Made by a program: the position numbers and the translations under genes. Of a stretch of DNA of 64,000 nt, positions 17,088 to 26,057 are shown in pieces; the stretch's first letter is position 1, and each line of letters starts with the position of its first letter. The DNA comes from JAJKIV01 sp036509075 (lineage in GTDB: Bacteria; Gemmatimonadota; Gemmatimonadetes; Gemmatimonadales; Gemmatimonadaceae). The stretch is from assembly GCA_036509075.1 (NCBI GenBank), contig DATCGG010000298.1, positions 8,353-72,352 on the forward strand, read 5' to 3'. A model generated the notes under the pieces. It saw nothing but the letters and a program-made list of their open reading frames with translations. It made no database searches and was not told the DNA's origin.

Positions 17088-18127
17088 CGGTGCGCGACGG
17101 CGTGAACGTTAGGCGCTGCCGAGCCCGTAAGGTCGACGTACATCCCGACGCCAGTCGCGACGGCGCGCTGGTACACGAGTTGAGCGGCGGCCACGTCCTG
17201 AAGCGCCGTGCCCGTGCTATCGAACACGATGATCTCCTCGTCGCGCTGGCGGCCTGGTCGCCTGCCGGACACCACATCCGCCAACTCGGCGTGCACGTCT
17301 TCCCGTCGCATCACCCCCAGCTCGAGCGCGTGATGCAGGTCGCCAATTGCCGCGCACTGGTCGAGCACGTCCGTCACCACGGTGCTTTCCGCGAGCAGCG
17401 CCGGCTCTATTTCCTGCTTCTCCTCGTTGTCCGCGCCAACCGCCAACACCAGCGAGCCGGGAGCGACGTGGTCGCGCCCGACGAACCACCGGCGCGACGT
17501 CGTGCACGTCACCCAGATGTCGCTGCGACGCGTTTCGGTGCCGAGCTCGCGCACGGGAGTGACGGCGACATCGAGCTCGTCAGAAAGCTCCTGCGCGCAG
17601 CGCTCGGCCTTCGCGAAATCCGTATCGAACGCGAGCACCCGCCTGATCGGCCGCACGCGCGTCAGGGCTCGGATCTGACTCCTGCCCTGCTCGCCGCATC
17701 CGCATACCGTGGCGGTCGCGGCGTCCCCGCGAGCGAGATGGCGCGCCGCGACGGCGCTTGCGGCGGCCGTGCGGATACTCGTGATCTCGATGGAGTCGAG
17801 AATGGCGAACGGCCTGCCGTTGATCGCGTCGTACATGACGATGACGCCTTGAATCGTCGGCAGGCCAAATCGCGACGGGTTGCCGGGGAAGTTGGCGTTG
17901 ACCTTGGCGACGAACACCGATTGGCGATCGGTCACGAGCCCCGCGGTCTTCACGTGGAATCCACCGCCGGGCACGTGCGAACCGAGGATACCGGGTGAGA
18001 TCGAGCGGCGGAGCGCGTGGTCCCGGAACGCATTCTCCACGGCGTCGATGCATTCGTCCATCGACATCAGGCGGCGGACGTCGTGGCGAGAGAGGACGAG
18101 CGTGTCGCGGGCGAGCGTTTCGGTCAT
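17084..18127 (-). CDS. Ornithine cyclodeaminase / mu-crystallin family protein
   Basis: A 347-residue NAD(P)-dependent enzyme of the ornithine cyclodeaminase/alanine dehydrogenase/mu-crystallin family. Family features are HVKTAGLV (substrate Lys), SIEITSIRTAAASAVAARHLA, the nucleotide site GCGEQGRSQIRAL and FDSTGTALQDVAAA near the end. The reaction could be ornithine to proline, or reduction of a cyclic imine. ATG 18127 (MTETLARD) is preferred over 18163 because a GATACT sequence just before the upper ATG would put transcription start too close to it; both remain possible. It is first of three coupled genes with chrB and chrA, an unusual partner. Confidence 0.85.
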   Translation of the reverse strand: MTETLARDTLVLSRHDVRRLMSMDECIDAVENAFRDHALRRSISPGILGSHVPGGGFHVKTAGLVTDRQSVFVAKVNANFPGNPSRFGLPTIQGVIVMYDAINGRPFAILDSIEITSIRTAAASAVAARHLARGDAATATVCGCGEQGRSQIRALTRVRPIRRVLAFDTDFAKAERCAQELSDELDVAVTPVRELGTETRRSDIWVTCTTSRRWFVGRDHVAPGSLVLAVGADNEEKQEIEPALLAESTVVTDVLDQCAAIGDLHHALELGVMRREDVHAELADVVSGRRPGRQRDEEIIVFDSTGTALQDVAAAQLVYQRAVATGVGMYVDLTGSAAPNVHAVAHR

Positions 18128-18261
18128 GGGCCGTGCGGATCGGTGGCGGATCCCAGCGGACATGTTAGTATCACAACTGAATCATCGCTAGTCTCGGGTC
18201 GCCAGGCACAGATTGGCATATCAGTTGAATCACGCATACCGGTTCGCGGCGAGGAGGGCGA

Positions 18262-19155
18262 ATGTTTGTACTCTCGCAGGCAATGTTGTACTCGGCGCTA
18301 TGCGCCTCGGGGGCGTTGGCTCCCCCTGCTGATTCCGTCAACTGGAAAGCGGTCGACTCGTTGGTCGGCAGGCCGTCCGTGGTCCAGCCGGGCGACGTGC
18401 ACCGATTCAACTTCCCGCGCAGCGATCTGCACGTCACGGTCGCGGGCGTGTCGATCAAGCCGGCGTTCGCGTTAGGTGGGTGGGTGGCGATGAAGGCCGT
18501 CACCGGGGGCGTGGTGGCGATGGGTGACCTGGTGCTGACCGAGGATGAGATCACCCCCGTCATCAAGCGACTGCAGCAGGGCGGCGTCGAGCAGACGGCG
18601 ATTCACCACCATCTGCTGCGTGAATCTCCGCGCGTGTACTACATGCACGTGCATGCCCAGGGCGACCCCATGAAGATCGCTCCGACGCTGCGCGACGCGA
18701 TTGGGCTCACCAAGGCCCCGGCGCCGTCGCCTGCCGCGCCTGCAGCCGCCATCGACCTCGACACGACCGCAGTCGCAAAGGCGTTAGGCTATGCGGGTCG
18801 CGTCAATGGCGGTGTGTACCAGGTGAGCGTTCCGCGCGCAGAACCAATCATGGAGCACGGGATGCAGATCCCGCCGTCCATGGGACTCGCGACCGCGATC
18901 AACTTCCAGCCCACCGGCGGCGGCAAGGCGGCGATCACCGGTGACTTCGTGCTGACTGGCGACGAGGTGAATCCCGTCATTCGTGCGCTCACATCGCACG
19001 GTATCGAGGCCGTGTCGATCCACTCTCACCTGCTGGAGGAAAGTCCGCGGCTCTTCTTCATGCATTTCTGGGCGAATGACGACGCGACGAAGCTCGCGAC
19101 GGGGCTACGGGCGGCGCTCGACGCGACGAACTCGCAGAAGCCGGTGACTCGTTAG
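18262..19155 (+). CDS. Secreted DUF1259 (LppY/LpqO) protein with duplicated domain
   Basis: A 297-residue protein with an N-terminal signal sequence (MFVLSQAMLYSALCASGALA). Two related halves each contain an evenly spaced pattern: VLTEDEITPVIKRL then HHHLLRESPRVYYMHVHA in the first, and VLTGDEVNPVIRAL then HSHLLEESPRLFFMHFWA in the second. The repeated histidines suggest a metal site, but no function is established for DUF1259. The ATG follows a good GAGGAGGG site. The stop TAG lies inside a CGTTAGG heptamer. The propeller gene starts 12 bases later. Confidence 0.85.
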   Translation: MFVLSQAMLYSALCASGALAPPADSVNWKAVDSLVGRPSVVQPGDVHRFNFPRSDLHVTVAGVSIKPAFALGGWVAMKAVTGGVVAMGDLVLTEDEITPVIKRLQQGGVEQTAIHHHLLRESPRVYYMHVHAQGDPMKIAPTLRDAIGLTKAPAPSPAAPAAAIDLDTTAVAKALGYAGRVNGGVYQVSVPRAEPIMEHGMQIPPSMGLATAINFQPTGGGKAAITGDFVLTGDEVNPVIRALTSHGIEAVSIHSHLLEESPRLFFMHFWANDDATKLATGLRAALDATNSQKPVTR

Positions 19156-19167
19156 GGTTCCTCGATC

Positions 19168-20280
19168 GTGACGACTGTCCCCGGTGCCGCCGTGCGCCGT
19201 CGCCGGAGCGCGTTCCTGTTGGCCGGGAACCTGCTGGCGCCGGGGTTGGTCCACGGTCAGGCTCCCTCGTCGTGCACGGCCACTCCGAGCTCAATGACGC
19301 CCGCGACGTGGACCGCGCCAGCCCCACCGAGTGCGAAAGCACCCGCCTCGACGACCGCACGACTCGCGGTCGTCGCTGACATCCCGCTGCCCGGCCCCGC
19401 CAAACGGTTCGACTACCAGAGCTTCGACTCGACGACCGGACGCCTCTACATCTCGCACATGCGAGGCGACCGGCTCGTCGTCTTCGATACGCGCACGCAG
19501 AAGCTCGTCTCGAGCAACGAAGGATTCCCGGGCGCAACAGGGGTCTGGGCGGTGCCCGAGCTGCATCGGGTGTATGTCTCGGTCACCGGACGCCACGAAG
19601 TCGCCGTGGTCGATGATCGAACGTTGGCGGTCGTGGCTCACGTCGGCGACGTCCAGTTTCCTGATGGCATCGCATACGCACCACATGAGCAGAAGGTGTT
19701 CGTCTCCGATGAATCGGGGGGAAACGATGCGGTGATCGACGCCCGGTCGAACACGCTCACGGGACGCATCGCGCTAGGCGGCGAGGCAGGCAACACGCAC
19801 TACGACGCGGTTTCGCACTGCATCCTGGTCGCCGTTCAGACGAAGAACGAGCTCGTTGCGATCGACCCGGCAAGCGACCGGATCATCGCGCGCTACCCGA
19901 TGTCGTGCGACCACCCGCATGGATTCCTGATCGACGAGCCGAATCGCCTGGCGTTCGTCACCTGCGAAGGAGATGCAAAGCTGCTCGTCGTTGACTTGCG
20001 CACGATGCGTGTCACCGCGACACTCCGCACCGCTGACGACCCGGACGTGCTCGCGCTCGATCCGGTTCTGCAGCGCTTGTACGTGGGGTGTGAATCCGGA
20101 GCGGTGTCAATCTTCGAGGAGCGATTCGCTGAGGGCCGAGGAACGCTCGCGTCGCTCGGCGAGTACCGCGCGCCGCACGCGCACAGTGTCTCGGTCGATC
20201 CGGCGACGCATCGCGTGTACGTGCCGCTGCAGGACATCCACGGCAAGCCAACGCTGCGCATTCTCGAAGCGCACCGGTAA
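19168..20280 (+). CDS. Secreted YncE-like beta-propeller protein
   Basis: A 370-residue protein with a basic start and a hydrophobic signal segment ending near VHGQ, then a low-complexity Thr/Ala/Pro stretch, then YncE-type seven-bladed propeller repeats (TTGRLYISHMRGDRLVVFDT, PELHRVYVSVTGRHEVAVVD, NRLAFVTCEGDAKLLVVD, DPATHRVYVPLQDIHGKP). Such proteins are periplasmic or outer-membrane-associated and often bind ligands or DNA; the function here is not evident. The start is GTG at 19168. It probably shares a transcript with the DUF1259 gene. Confidence 0.83.
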   Translation: MTTVPGAAVRRRRSAFLLAGNLLAPGLVHGQAPSSCTATPSSMTPATWTAPAPPSAKAPASTTARLAVVADIPLPGPAKRFDYQSFDSTTGRLYISHMRGDRLVVFDTRTQKLVSSNEGFPGATGVWAVPELHRVYVSVTGRHEVAVVDDRTLAVVAHVGDVQFPDGIAYAPHEQKVFVSDESGGNDAVIDARSNTLTGRIALGGEAGNTHYDAVSHCILVAVQTKNELVAIDPASDRIIARYPMSCDHPHGFLIDEPNRLAFVTCEGDAKLLVVDLRTMRVTATLRTADDPDVLALDPVLQRLYVGCESGAVSIFEERFAEGRGTLASLGEYRAPHAHSVSVDPATHRVYVPLQDIHGKPTLRILEAHR

Positions 20281-20298
20281 CCCATTAACGAGTACCTA

Positions 20299-20323
20299 TT
20301 ACCGGTAAACCTGTTACCGGTAA
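20299..20323. promoter_or_regulatory. Tandem TTACCGGTAA palindromes upstream of outer-membrane gene
   Basis: Two perfect ten-base palindromes TTACCGGTAA start 15 bases apart (20299 and 20314), 12 bases before the start of the CBM9/DUF5916 gene. A partial third copy (CACCGGTAAC) overlaps the end of the preceding gene. Two dyads at fixed spacing in the only AT-rich stretch nearby look like an operator pair, but a small repeat element is an alternative. Confidence 0.4.
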
Positions 20324-20334
20324 CCTATACGGAG

Positions 20335-22563
20335 ATGACCGGACCTCAGGGCCCGCTGTTCGCCATGGCGCTCCTCGTTGCCAGCGTCACTTCCGTGCGC
20401 GCTCAAGGCATCGGACCGACAGAACGCGCTTCCGTTCGCGCTGGTGTGGCGCAAGCCATCCACCTGGACGGTGAGCTTCGAGAGCCCGTGTGGCAGACAG
20501 TCGACTCGATCGCGCCGCTCACGCAGGTCGAGCCGACGCAGGGTGCTGCTCCGAGCGCACGCACGGTCATCCGCGTCGTCACAACCGGCGACGCCATCGT
20601 GTTCGGTATCCAGGCGGATAATCCACCCGGCGTTGGCCTGGTGGCGTTCGCTCGCCAGCGCGATGCGGTGTTGGACAACGAAGACCACATCAAGCTCGTC
20701 CTCGACACGTACCTCGATGGTCGCTCCGGCTACGTCTTCGCCGTGAACCCGTATGGCGCACGGTACGACGCGCTCGTCGCAAGCCAGGGCGAAGGAGAGG
20801 ACCCGAACTGGGACGCGGTATGGGAGGCGGCGACCTCGGAAACCGCGCATGGCTGGTCGGCGGAGATTCGCATTCCGCTCAAGAGTCTTCTCTTTCGCCG
20901 GGGCTCGTCGGAGTGGGGGTTCAACATCCAGCGTCGCATCCAGCACCTGCAGGAAACCGACCGGTGGGCAAGCCCCGAGCGCAACTACAAGGTCACTCAC
21001 GTGGGTCGTGCCGGGCTGCTCACCGGCCTTCCCGCATTCGATCTCGGGAAGGGGCTGAGCGTACGCCCCGCCTTCACGGCGAGCACCGGCAAGCCGGCGC
21101 CTAACGCTCAGACCGAAGGCGACGCCGACGTGAGCCTGGATGCGACGCAGCGCCTCGGCGCCAATACGCTCGCATCGCTCACGGTCAACACGGACTTCGC
21201 GGAAACCGAGGTCGATACCCGCCGGACGAACCTCACGCGGTTTCCGCTCATCTTCCCGGAAAAGCGGACGTTCTTTCTCGAGGGCTCCGACATCTTCGCC
21301 TTCGGGCTGGGCACCGGTGATGACGTTCGGCCGTTCTTCAGCCGGCGCATCGGCCTCCTGAACAACGTCGAGGTCCCGCTCGACGTGGGTCTCAAGGTGA
21401 ATGGACGCGAGCGCAGTACCAACTTCGGCGCACTCATCGTCAGGACCGGCGACGCCGATGAACCGCCCATCGACACCCTGCCGACGGCGAACACGATGGG
21501 CGTGGTTCGCATCAAGCAGAACGTGCTGCACGAATCGTCCGTGGGTATGATCGCAACGGTCGGCGATCCGGTTGGTCGCGGCAACGCATGGCTCATCGGA
21601 CCGGACCTGACCTACCAGACGTCCCGTTTTCGCGGCGACAAGAACTTTCTCGTCGGCGTGTGGGGCCTCGCGATGGATCGGGAGGAGCTGACCGGGCGCA
21701 GGCACGCCTGGGGCGGGAAGATCGACTACCCGAACGATCTCTGGGACATCGCGTTCACGTACAAGTGGCTGGGCGATGGGTTCGACCCGTCGTTAGGTAT
21801 CGTGCCGCGTCCGAACGTGCAGATGGTCAACTTCAGCGCGGCCTTCCAGCCGCGGCCCAGCCGCCCGATCCTGGGGCTCCACGTTCGGCAGATGTTCAAC
21901 GAATTCGAGACCTCGCTCGTGACGGACCTGGGCGGAACATGGGAGAGCTACGAGGTCTTCATGGCGCCGGTGAACTGGCGGCTCGAGAGTGGCGACCGGT
22001 TCGAGTTCAACGTGGTGCCGACGGGAGAGCGCCTGATGGCGCCGTTCGAGATTGCCCCGGGTGTCGTGATCGATCCGGGGAGCTATCACTGGACCCGGTT
22101 CCGCCTCGAGGGCGGACTGGCGTCGAAACGAAAGTTGTCGGGGCAGCTCACGTGGTGGTTCGGCGACTTCTACACCGGACGCCTCGATGAGCTGACGCTC
22201 ACCGCCAGCTGGAAGCCGTCGCCGCTCTTCATCGTGGAGTTGAACGGCACGCGCAACACGGGGCGGCTCGCGGAGGGTGATTTTACGCAGGCGGTCGTCG
22301 GTACACGATTTCGCGTGAACTTCTCGCCTGACCTGCAGCTCAACAGCTACCTCCAGTACGACAACGAGAGCGATACGTTCGGGACCAACACTCGGCTCCG
22401 CTGGACGTTCTCCCCGTTAGGCGACGTGTTCGTCGTCTACAACCACAACCTTGCGCGCGACATCGCGACGGGTGACGCGCCCGGCACGTCGATCGAACGG
22501 CGACGGTGGAGCTTCCTGTCCAATGAGCTGTTGGTGAAGGTGCAGTACGCCTTCCGCTACTAG
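20335..22563 (+). CDS. CBM9-like / DUF5916 outer-membrane protein
   Basis: A 742-residue exported protein. After a signal peptide cleaved near VRAQ, residues about 35-220 form a CBM9-like sugar-binding domain (AIHLDGELREPVWQTVDSI, DHIKLVLDTYLDGRSGYVFAVNPYG). The remainder is the DUF5916 beta-barrel-like region rich in alternating aromatic strands (TDFAETEVDTRRTNLTRFPL, FPEKRTFFLEGSDIFAFG) and ends in a C-terminal aromatic (YAFRY) typical of outer-membrane barrels. The family is abundant in Gemmatimonadota, Acidobacteriota and Bacteroidota; its substrate is unknown. The ATG directly follows CGGAG. Tandem palindromes precede it. Confidence 0.88.
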   Translation: MTGPQGPLFAMALLVASVTSVRAQGIGPTERASVRAGVAQAIHLDGELREPVWQTVDSIAPLTQVEPTQGAAPSARTVIRVVTTGDAIVFGIQADNPPGVGLVAFARQRDAVLDNEDHIKLVLDTYLDGRSGYVFAVNPYGARYDALVASQGEGEDPNWDAVWEAATSETAHGWSAEIRIPLKSLLFRRGSSEWGFNIQRRIQHLQETDRWASPERNYKVTHVGRAGLLTGLPAFDLGKGLSVRPAFTASTGKPAPNAQTEGDADVSLDATQRLGANTLASLTVNTDFAETEVDTRRTNLTRFPLIFPEKRTFFLEGSDIFAFGLGTGDDVRPFFSRRIGLLNNVEVPLDVGLKVNGRERSTNFGALIVRTGDADEPPIDTLPTANTMGVVRIKQNVLHESSVGMIATVGDPVGRGNAWLIGPDLTYQTSRFRGDKNFLVGVWGLAMDREELTGRRHAWGGKIDYPNDLWDIAFTYKWLGDGFDPSLGIVPRPNVQMVNFSAAFQPRPSRPILGLHVRQMFNEFETSLVTDLGGTWESYEVFMAPVNWRLESGDRFEFNVVPTGERLMAPFEIAPGVVIDPGSYHWTRFRLEGGLASKRKLSGQLTWWFGDFYTGRLDELTLTASWKPSPLFIVELNGTRNTGRLAEGDFTQAVVGTRFRVNFSPDLQLNSYLQYDNESDTFGTNTRLRWTFSPLGDVFVVYNHNLARDIATGDAPGTSIERRRWSFLSNELLVKVQYAFRY

Positions 22564-22566
22564 CGC

Positions 22567-22932
22567 CTACGCCGCGTAGTACGCATCCACCGCCCAGCGG
22601 ACGGCTTCCTCGATGACCTGGCGGTGGTGCTTGTCAGGGAACAGATCCGACTCGAGCACGGCGCTCTTCACCAGGACAATCGCACGTTCCGGCGGCATGT
22701 CGATCTGCCGCAGCACCGCGACGTATGTCGCCACTGAGTCGCGAAGGCTATCGCGCAACTCCGTGGCATGGTCGCGGAGCTCCTGGGCTTCCTTGCGCAT
22801 CGCTTCCGCTTTGCGGCGAAGCTGAACGTACTGTTCGGCATTTGCCCGGAACTGCGCTCTGGCCGCCGCAACGCGGTCGCGCAAATGGGGGAAGTCGTCT
22901 GAGCGACGGAAATCGATTCCGAAGTCAGTCAT
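22567..22932 (-). CDS. Hypothetical coiled-coil protein
   Basis: A 121-residue protein I do not recognise. Residues about 15-70 are strongly charged and helical (RVAAARAQFRANAEQYVQLR, KAEAMRKEAQELRDHATELR), a probable coiled coil. The C-terminal half contains IDMPPERAIVLVKSAV and ends VRWAVDAYYAA, a compact helical region. No signal peptide or membrane segment. ATG 22932 gives MTDFGIDFRRSDD; an upstream ATG at 22959 is possible. Convergent with the outer-membrane protein gene, leaving only three bases between stops. Confidence 0.65.
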   Translation of the reverse strand: MTDFGIDFRRSDDFPHLRDRVAAARAQFRANAEQYVQLRRKAEAMRKEAQELRDHATELRDSLRDSVATYVAVLRQIDMPPERAIVLVKSAVLESDLFPDKHHRQVIEEAVRWAVDAYYAA

Positions 22933-23083
22933 CGTCGTACCGGGTCGTGACTCCTCCATCCCAGGCGGTCGCCGGACATCACCGCGCGGAAACCGGAGGC
23001 TCGTGGTCTGTAGAACCGATGCAGATTTTGGGCCTCGGCCAACCCCACCCGTCAGCTCACCGCGCGACCGACGCCGGTCGACA

Positions 23084-23638
23084 CTAGTCCGGACGGTACG
23101 GCGCCTTGATGCGAATTGGTACGATCGTCTCGCCCCAGTGAATGCGCATCACGGCTTCGTCGCGGAGCACCACAGGAAAGTAGATCGCGAGCGTCTCCAT
23201 GTGACTTCCGCGCTCGGGCGTGACGTCGACGCGAAGCGCGTCGGACGATTCACCGGGATACGGGATGTGGAAGACGTGCGCGGCACGGCTCAGGATCAAC
23301 GTCCACGGCTTGTCGGCGCGTGGAATCAGCCAGATCGTGTACTCGCCCGCCTTGACGTCGCGGCCTTCGAGCTTCACGTCGCGGCTGAACGTCACCCGGG
23401 TGGCCGAGTCGGCGCCGGGGTGCCAGATGGCGTCCCATTTGACGAGCGCGGAGTCGCCGAACAGTACACGGCCACGAGCGACCGGGCGACCGTAGACCAC
23501 CGAGATGTCCGTGAACGCGACCGTCTGGTCGACGCGGCCACGCTGGCTGAACGGATAGCCTTGCGCGGCACACGATGCAGACCCGACAAAGATCAGCGCC
23601 GCCACGATCGGTCCCGACGTTATTGAGCACGATTCCAT
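23084..23638 (-). CDS. Secreted DUF2911 protein
   Basis: A 184-residue protein with a signal peptide (MESCSITSGPIVAALIFVGS then CAAQ) and a DUF2911 domain: DISVVYGRPVARGR, WDAIWHPGADSATRVTFSRD, KAGEYTIWLIPRADKPWTLI. The domain is common in secreted proteins of Bacteroidota and Gemmatimonadota; its function is unknown. The ATG at 23638 is chosen at the start of the signal peptide; a much longer reading frame continues upstream across the divergent CopC-CopD gene and is spurious. A TATAGT sequence 8 bases before the ATG could be a -10 element, giving an almost leaderless message. Confidence 0.85.
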   Translation of the reverse strand: MESCSITSGPIVAALIFVGSASCAAQGYPFSQRGRVDQTVAFTDISVVYGRPVARGRVLFGDSALVKWDAIWHPGADSATRVTFSRDVKLEGRDVKAGEYTIWLIPRADKPWTLILSRAAHVFHIPYPGESSDALRVDVTPERGSHMETLAIYFPVVLRDEAVMRIHWGETIVPIRIKAPYRPD

Positions 23639-23716
23639 AGCCGTACTATAGCAGTGCGCGCTGGGATCATCGATCGGCGTGACGGGTCTCGGAGCCGGCG
23701 ATAGATTGTCGGCGAC

Positions 23717-25078
23717 ATGCGCCTGGTATTCCTCACCGTGCTCTCGGCCTCCGCCGCTCTGGCGGTCCTGCCGTCGACGAAGCATGCAACGCTCGTCTCG
23801 TCGGAGCCCGCGGCCGACAGCCACCTCGCATCGCCGCCCACGCGCGTCAGACTCGTGTACAGCGAGCCGATCGAAGGCAAGCTCGCGAAAGTCACCATCG
23901 TGCCGGCGACCGCCGCGCCGATGGTCCTCCGGGCGGGAGCCGACCCGCGAGACGTGCACGCCGTGATCGCCCCGGTGGATGCGCTGGGCCCGGGCAGTTA
24001 CAAGGTGGAGTGGCGCGTCGTTTCGGCGGACGGCCACCCGGTCGACGGGACCTTCAGCTTCACCGTCGGCGACACCACGGTCAGCGCACCCGCCGCTCCG
24101 CTCACGCCGCCGCAGCCTGCCCAACCGGCCCCTCGAGAGGAGCCCGAGGTGTGGGGACCCGCTGCATTCGGTGCACCGATCATTCCGGCGATGCTCCGCG
24201 GGGCCGGGCTCGGAGCGCTCATGGCGGCTACCGGCCTGCTCCTGTTCATGGCCGGGGCGAAACCTAACGCGGCACAGCGCGGCGACGCACGGGTGCGCTC
24301 CGCCACGACGGCGTTCGCGATCGCCGCGCCCGTCCTGCTCGGTGTGCACCTCGTGACGTGGCTCATCAACACCTCGCCCGACCTCAAGTTCGATCCCGCC
24401 TGGGCCGCCTCCGCGCTCACGACGACTGTGGGCCAGATCGAGCTCTGGCGCGTGGGCCTAACGATTCTCGCGCTCTGGGCGTGGTGGCTCGCGCGCCGGA
24501 CGCGCCTGGCGCTGGCATTCGCCGCGGGCGCGGTCGTCGTGAGCGGCGCCGTCGGTCATCCCGCCGCGATCGCGCCGGCGTGGGCGGTGCCAGCGAAGGC
24601 CATCCATCTGCTCGCGAGCGCGATCTGGCTCGGTGGTCTGCTCTGGCTCCTGATCCGGCCGGCGGGCGATGACCTCCTGCTCTTGGTCGAGGACGCCAAC
24701 CGCGTCTCGTCGAGAGCACTCTGGGCGGTGATCGCCATCGCGTTCACCGGCGTCGTGCAGACGCGCCTGTTCCTGGATTCCTGGTCCGGGCTCGTGACGT
24801 CCGCCTACGGTCTCCTGGTGCTGGCGAAGACGGCCGGGCTCCTCGTCCTGGTCGCATTTGGCGCCTACAATCGCCAGCGAGTCATGCCGCGCCTGACAAC
24901 GGCGGCCAGTATGACGGAAGTCGCCACGCTACGGTCGTCAGTCGTTGGCGAGGTCGTTGTCATCGCGATCGTCGTCCTCCTTGGCGGATTGCTCGCGTAC
25001 GTGCCTCCGCCCAGCGAGACCGAGGGCGGCATGTCCTCCACCCCATCTTTCGTCCGCTCCCAACACGCCACGTCATGA
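23717..25078 (+). CDS. CopC-CopD fusion, copper resistance/uptake protein
   Basis: A 453-residue fusion. Residues about 20-120 are a periplasmic CopC domain: mature N-terminal region KHATLVSSEPAADS with His23, and ADGHPVDGTFSF with Asp105 and His107, the copper(II) ligand pattern. After a Pro-rich linker, residues about 150-435 form the multi-spanning CopD domain (VLLGVHLVTWLINTSPDL, AWAVPAKAIHLLASAIWLGG). The CopC part would hand copper to the membrane part. The stop overlaps the YcnI gene by ATGA. It is divergent from the DUF2911 gene (78 bases). Confidence 0.92.
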   Translation: MRLVFLTVLSASAALAVLPSTKHATLVSSEPAADSHLASPPTRVRLVYSEPIEGKLAKVTIVPATAAPMVLRAGADPRDVHAVIAPVDALGPGSYKVEWRVVSADGHPVDGTFSFTVGDTTVSAPAAPLTPPQPAQPAPREEPEVWGPAAFGAPIIPAMLRGAGLGALMAATGLLLFMAGAKPNAAQRGDARVRSATTAFAIAAPVLLGVHLVTWLINTSPDLKFDPAWAASALTTTVGQIELWRVGLTILALWAWWLARRTRLALAFAAGAVVVSGAVGHPAAIAPAWAVPAKAIHLLASAIWLGGLLWLLIRPAGDDLLLLVEDANRVSSRALWAVIAIAFTGVVQTRLFLDSWSGLVTSAYGLLVLAKTAGLLVLVAFGAYNRQRVMPRLTTAASMTEVATLRSSVVGEVVVIAIVVLLGGLLAYVPPPSETEGGMSSTPSFVRSQHATS

Positions 25079-25686
25079 GACGCGCCTTCCGTTTCGAGCA
25101 TCGCGCTCGCCACCGACGTATTGCGCTCGCCGCCGCTGCCGCGACGCTTGGCCTGGCAGTCTCCGTTCCGACGTTATCGTGGGCGCACGCGGTGGTCTTC
25201 CCCCGCGAGTCCACGACCGGAGCCTACGAGAAGTACGTGCTGCGGGTACCTAACGAGAAAGCGGTCGCGACGACGCGGGTCGAGCTGTTTTTCCCGCGGG
25301 GCGTGCGCGTGACGTCGTTCGCCGACGTTGCCGGATGGCAGCTCGAAGTCGAGACCGACTCGGCGAAAGCCATCACAGCCGCGATCTGGACCGGCACGCT
25401 ACCACCTCAACGGTTCATCGAGTTTCCGTTCGTGGCGGTCAATCCGAAGACCGACACGACGCTCTCGTGGCCAGCGTACCAGACCTACGCGGACGGCGAG
25501 CGGGTCGAATGGAGCGGGCCGGAAGGGTCGAAGCACCCGGCGTCGGTCACGAAGATCGGCGCGGCGACGGTGGAAGGCGACGACGGCGGTGGATACGCGC
25601 GCTGGGTGCCCTGGGCCGCGTTCGCGCTGTCGCTCGTCAGCCTTGGGCTGGCGATCCGGAAACCCGAAGCGCGCCCCGCCGCTTGA
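25075..25686 (+). CDS. YcnI-family (DUF1775) copper-binding membrane protein
   Basis: A 203-residue protein: N-terminal signal segment, then a DUF1775 domain starting at His38 (WAHAVVFPRESTTGAYEKYV), where the mature N-terminal histidine is the known copper ligand in YcnI, and a C-terminal membrane segment (AAFALSLVSLGLAI). VNPKTDTTLSWPAYQTYADG matches the conserved Trp region. YcnI genes sit beside CopCD genes in many bacteria, as here with an ATGA overlap, which supports joint work in copper handling at the outer face of the inner membrane. Confidence 0.9.
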   Translation: MRRAFRFEHRARHRRIALAAAAATLGLAVSVPTLSWAHAVVFPRESTTGAYEKYVLRVPNEKAVATTRVELFFPRGVRVTSFADVAGWQLEVETDSAKAITAAIWTGTLPPQRFIEFPFVAVNPKTDTTLSWPAYQTYADGERVEWSGPEGSKHPASVTKIGAATVEGDDGGGYARWVPWAAFALSLVSLGLAIRKPEARPAA

Positions 25687-25727
25687 CGGGACGCGCCACC
25701 TAACGAGCCGCCTGTGCACTCATTCCG

Positions 25728-26057
25728 TCAGCGCACGACGATCGTCCCCTTCATGGTCGGGTGCAAGACGCAGTAATACTCGTAGCGGCCAGCTTTACCG
25801 GGCACATCGCGCCAGGTCGCATTCGCGGCGATGTCCTTCGAGTCCCACGCCGAATCGCGCGCCGTCGCCGAATGAGGAACGAAGTCGGTGTTCGACCAGA
25901 CCACGGTATCGCCGCGCGCTATCGTCAGCTCGGCGGGTTCGAACGCGAAATTCTTGATCGTAACGGTGTGCGCCCGTGACGCCGGCCTCGTGCACGCGGC
26001 CATCGCACCCAGAAGAGACACGGATGCGATCGCCGCGCAACGAACGGGGTAAGGCAC
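25728..26057 (-). CDS. Cupredoxin lipoprotein
   Basis: A 109-residue plastocyanin/azurin-like protein. The signal ends at a lipobox (GAMAAC, Cys22). The type 1 copper ligands His62, Cys96, His99 and Met102 are visible (VPHSATARD, YYCVLHPTMKG). NFAFEPAELTIARGDTVVW is a typical first sheet. It would carry electrons or bind copper at the membrane surface. The start codon is GTG directly adjoining the stop of the DUF4142 gene, so the two are co-transcribed. Position next to CopCD and YcnI fits a copper locus. Confidence 0.9.
   Translation of the reverse strand: MPYPVRCAAIASVSLLGAMAACTRPASRAHTVTIKNFAFEPAELTIARGDTVVWSNTDFVPHSATARDSAWDSKDIAANATWRDVPGKAGRYEYYCVLHPTMKGTIVVR

Noticed and set aside
23639..24349. 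Extension of the DUF2911 reading frame across the CopC-CopD gene
   Set aside because: Antisense to a well-supported gene, highly basic and without a domain; the signal peptide starts at 23638.
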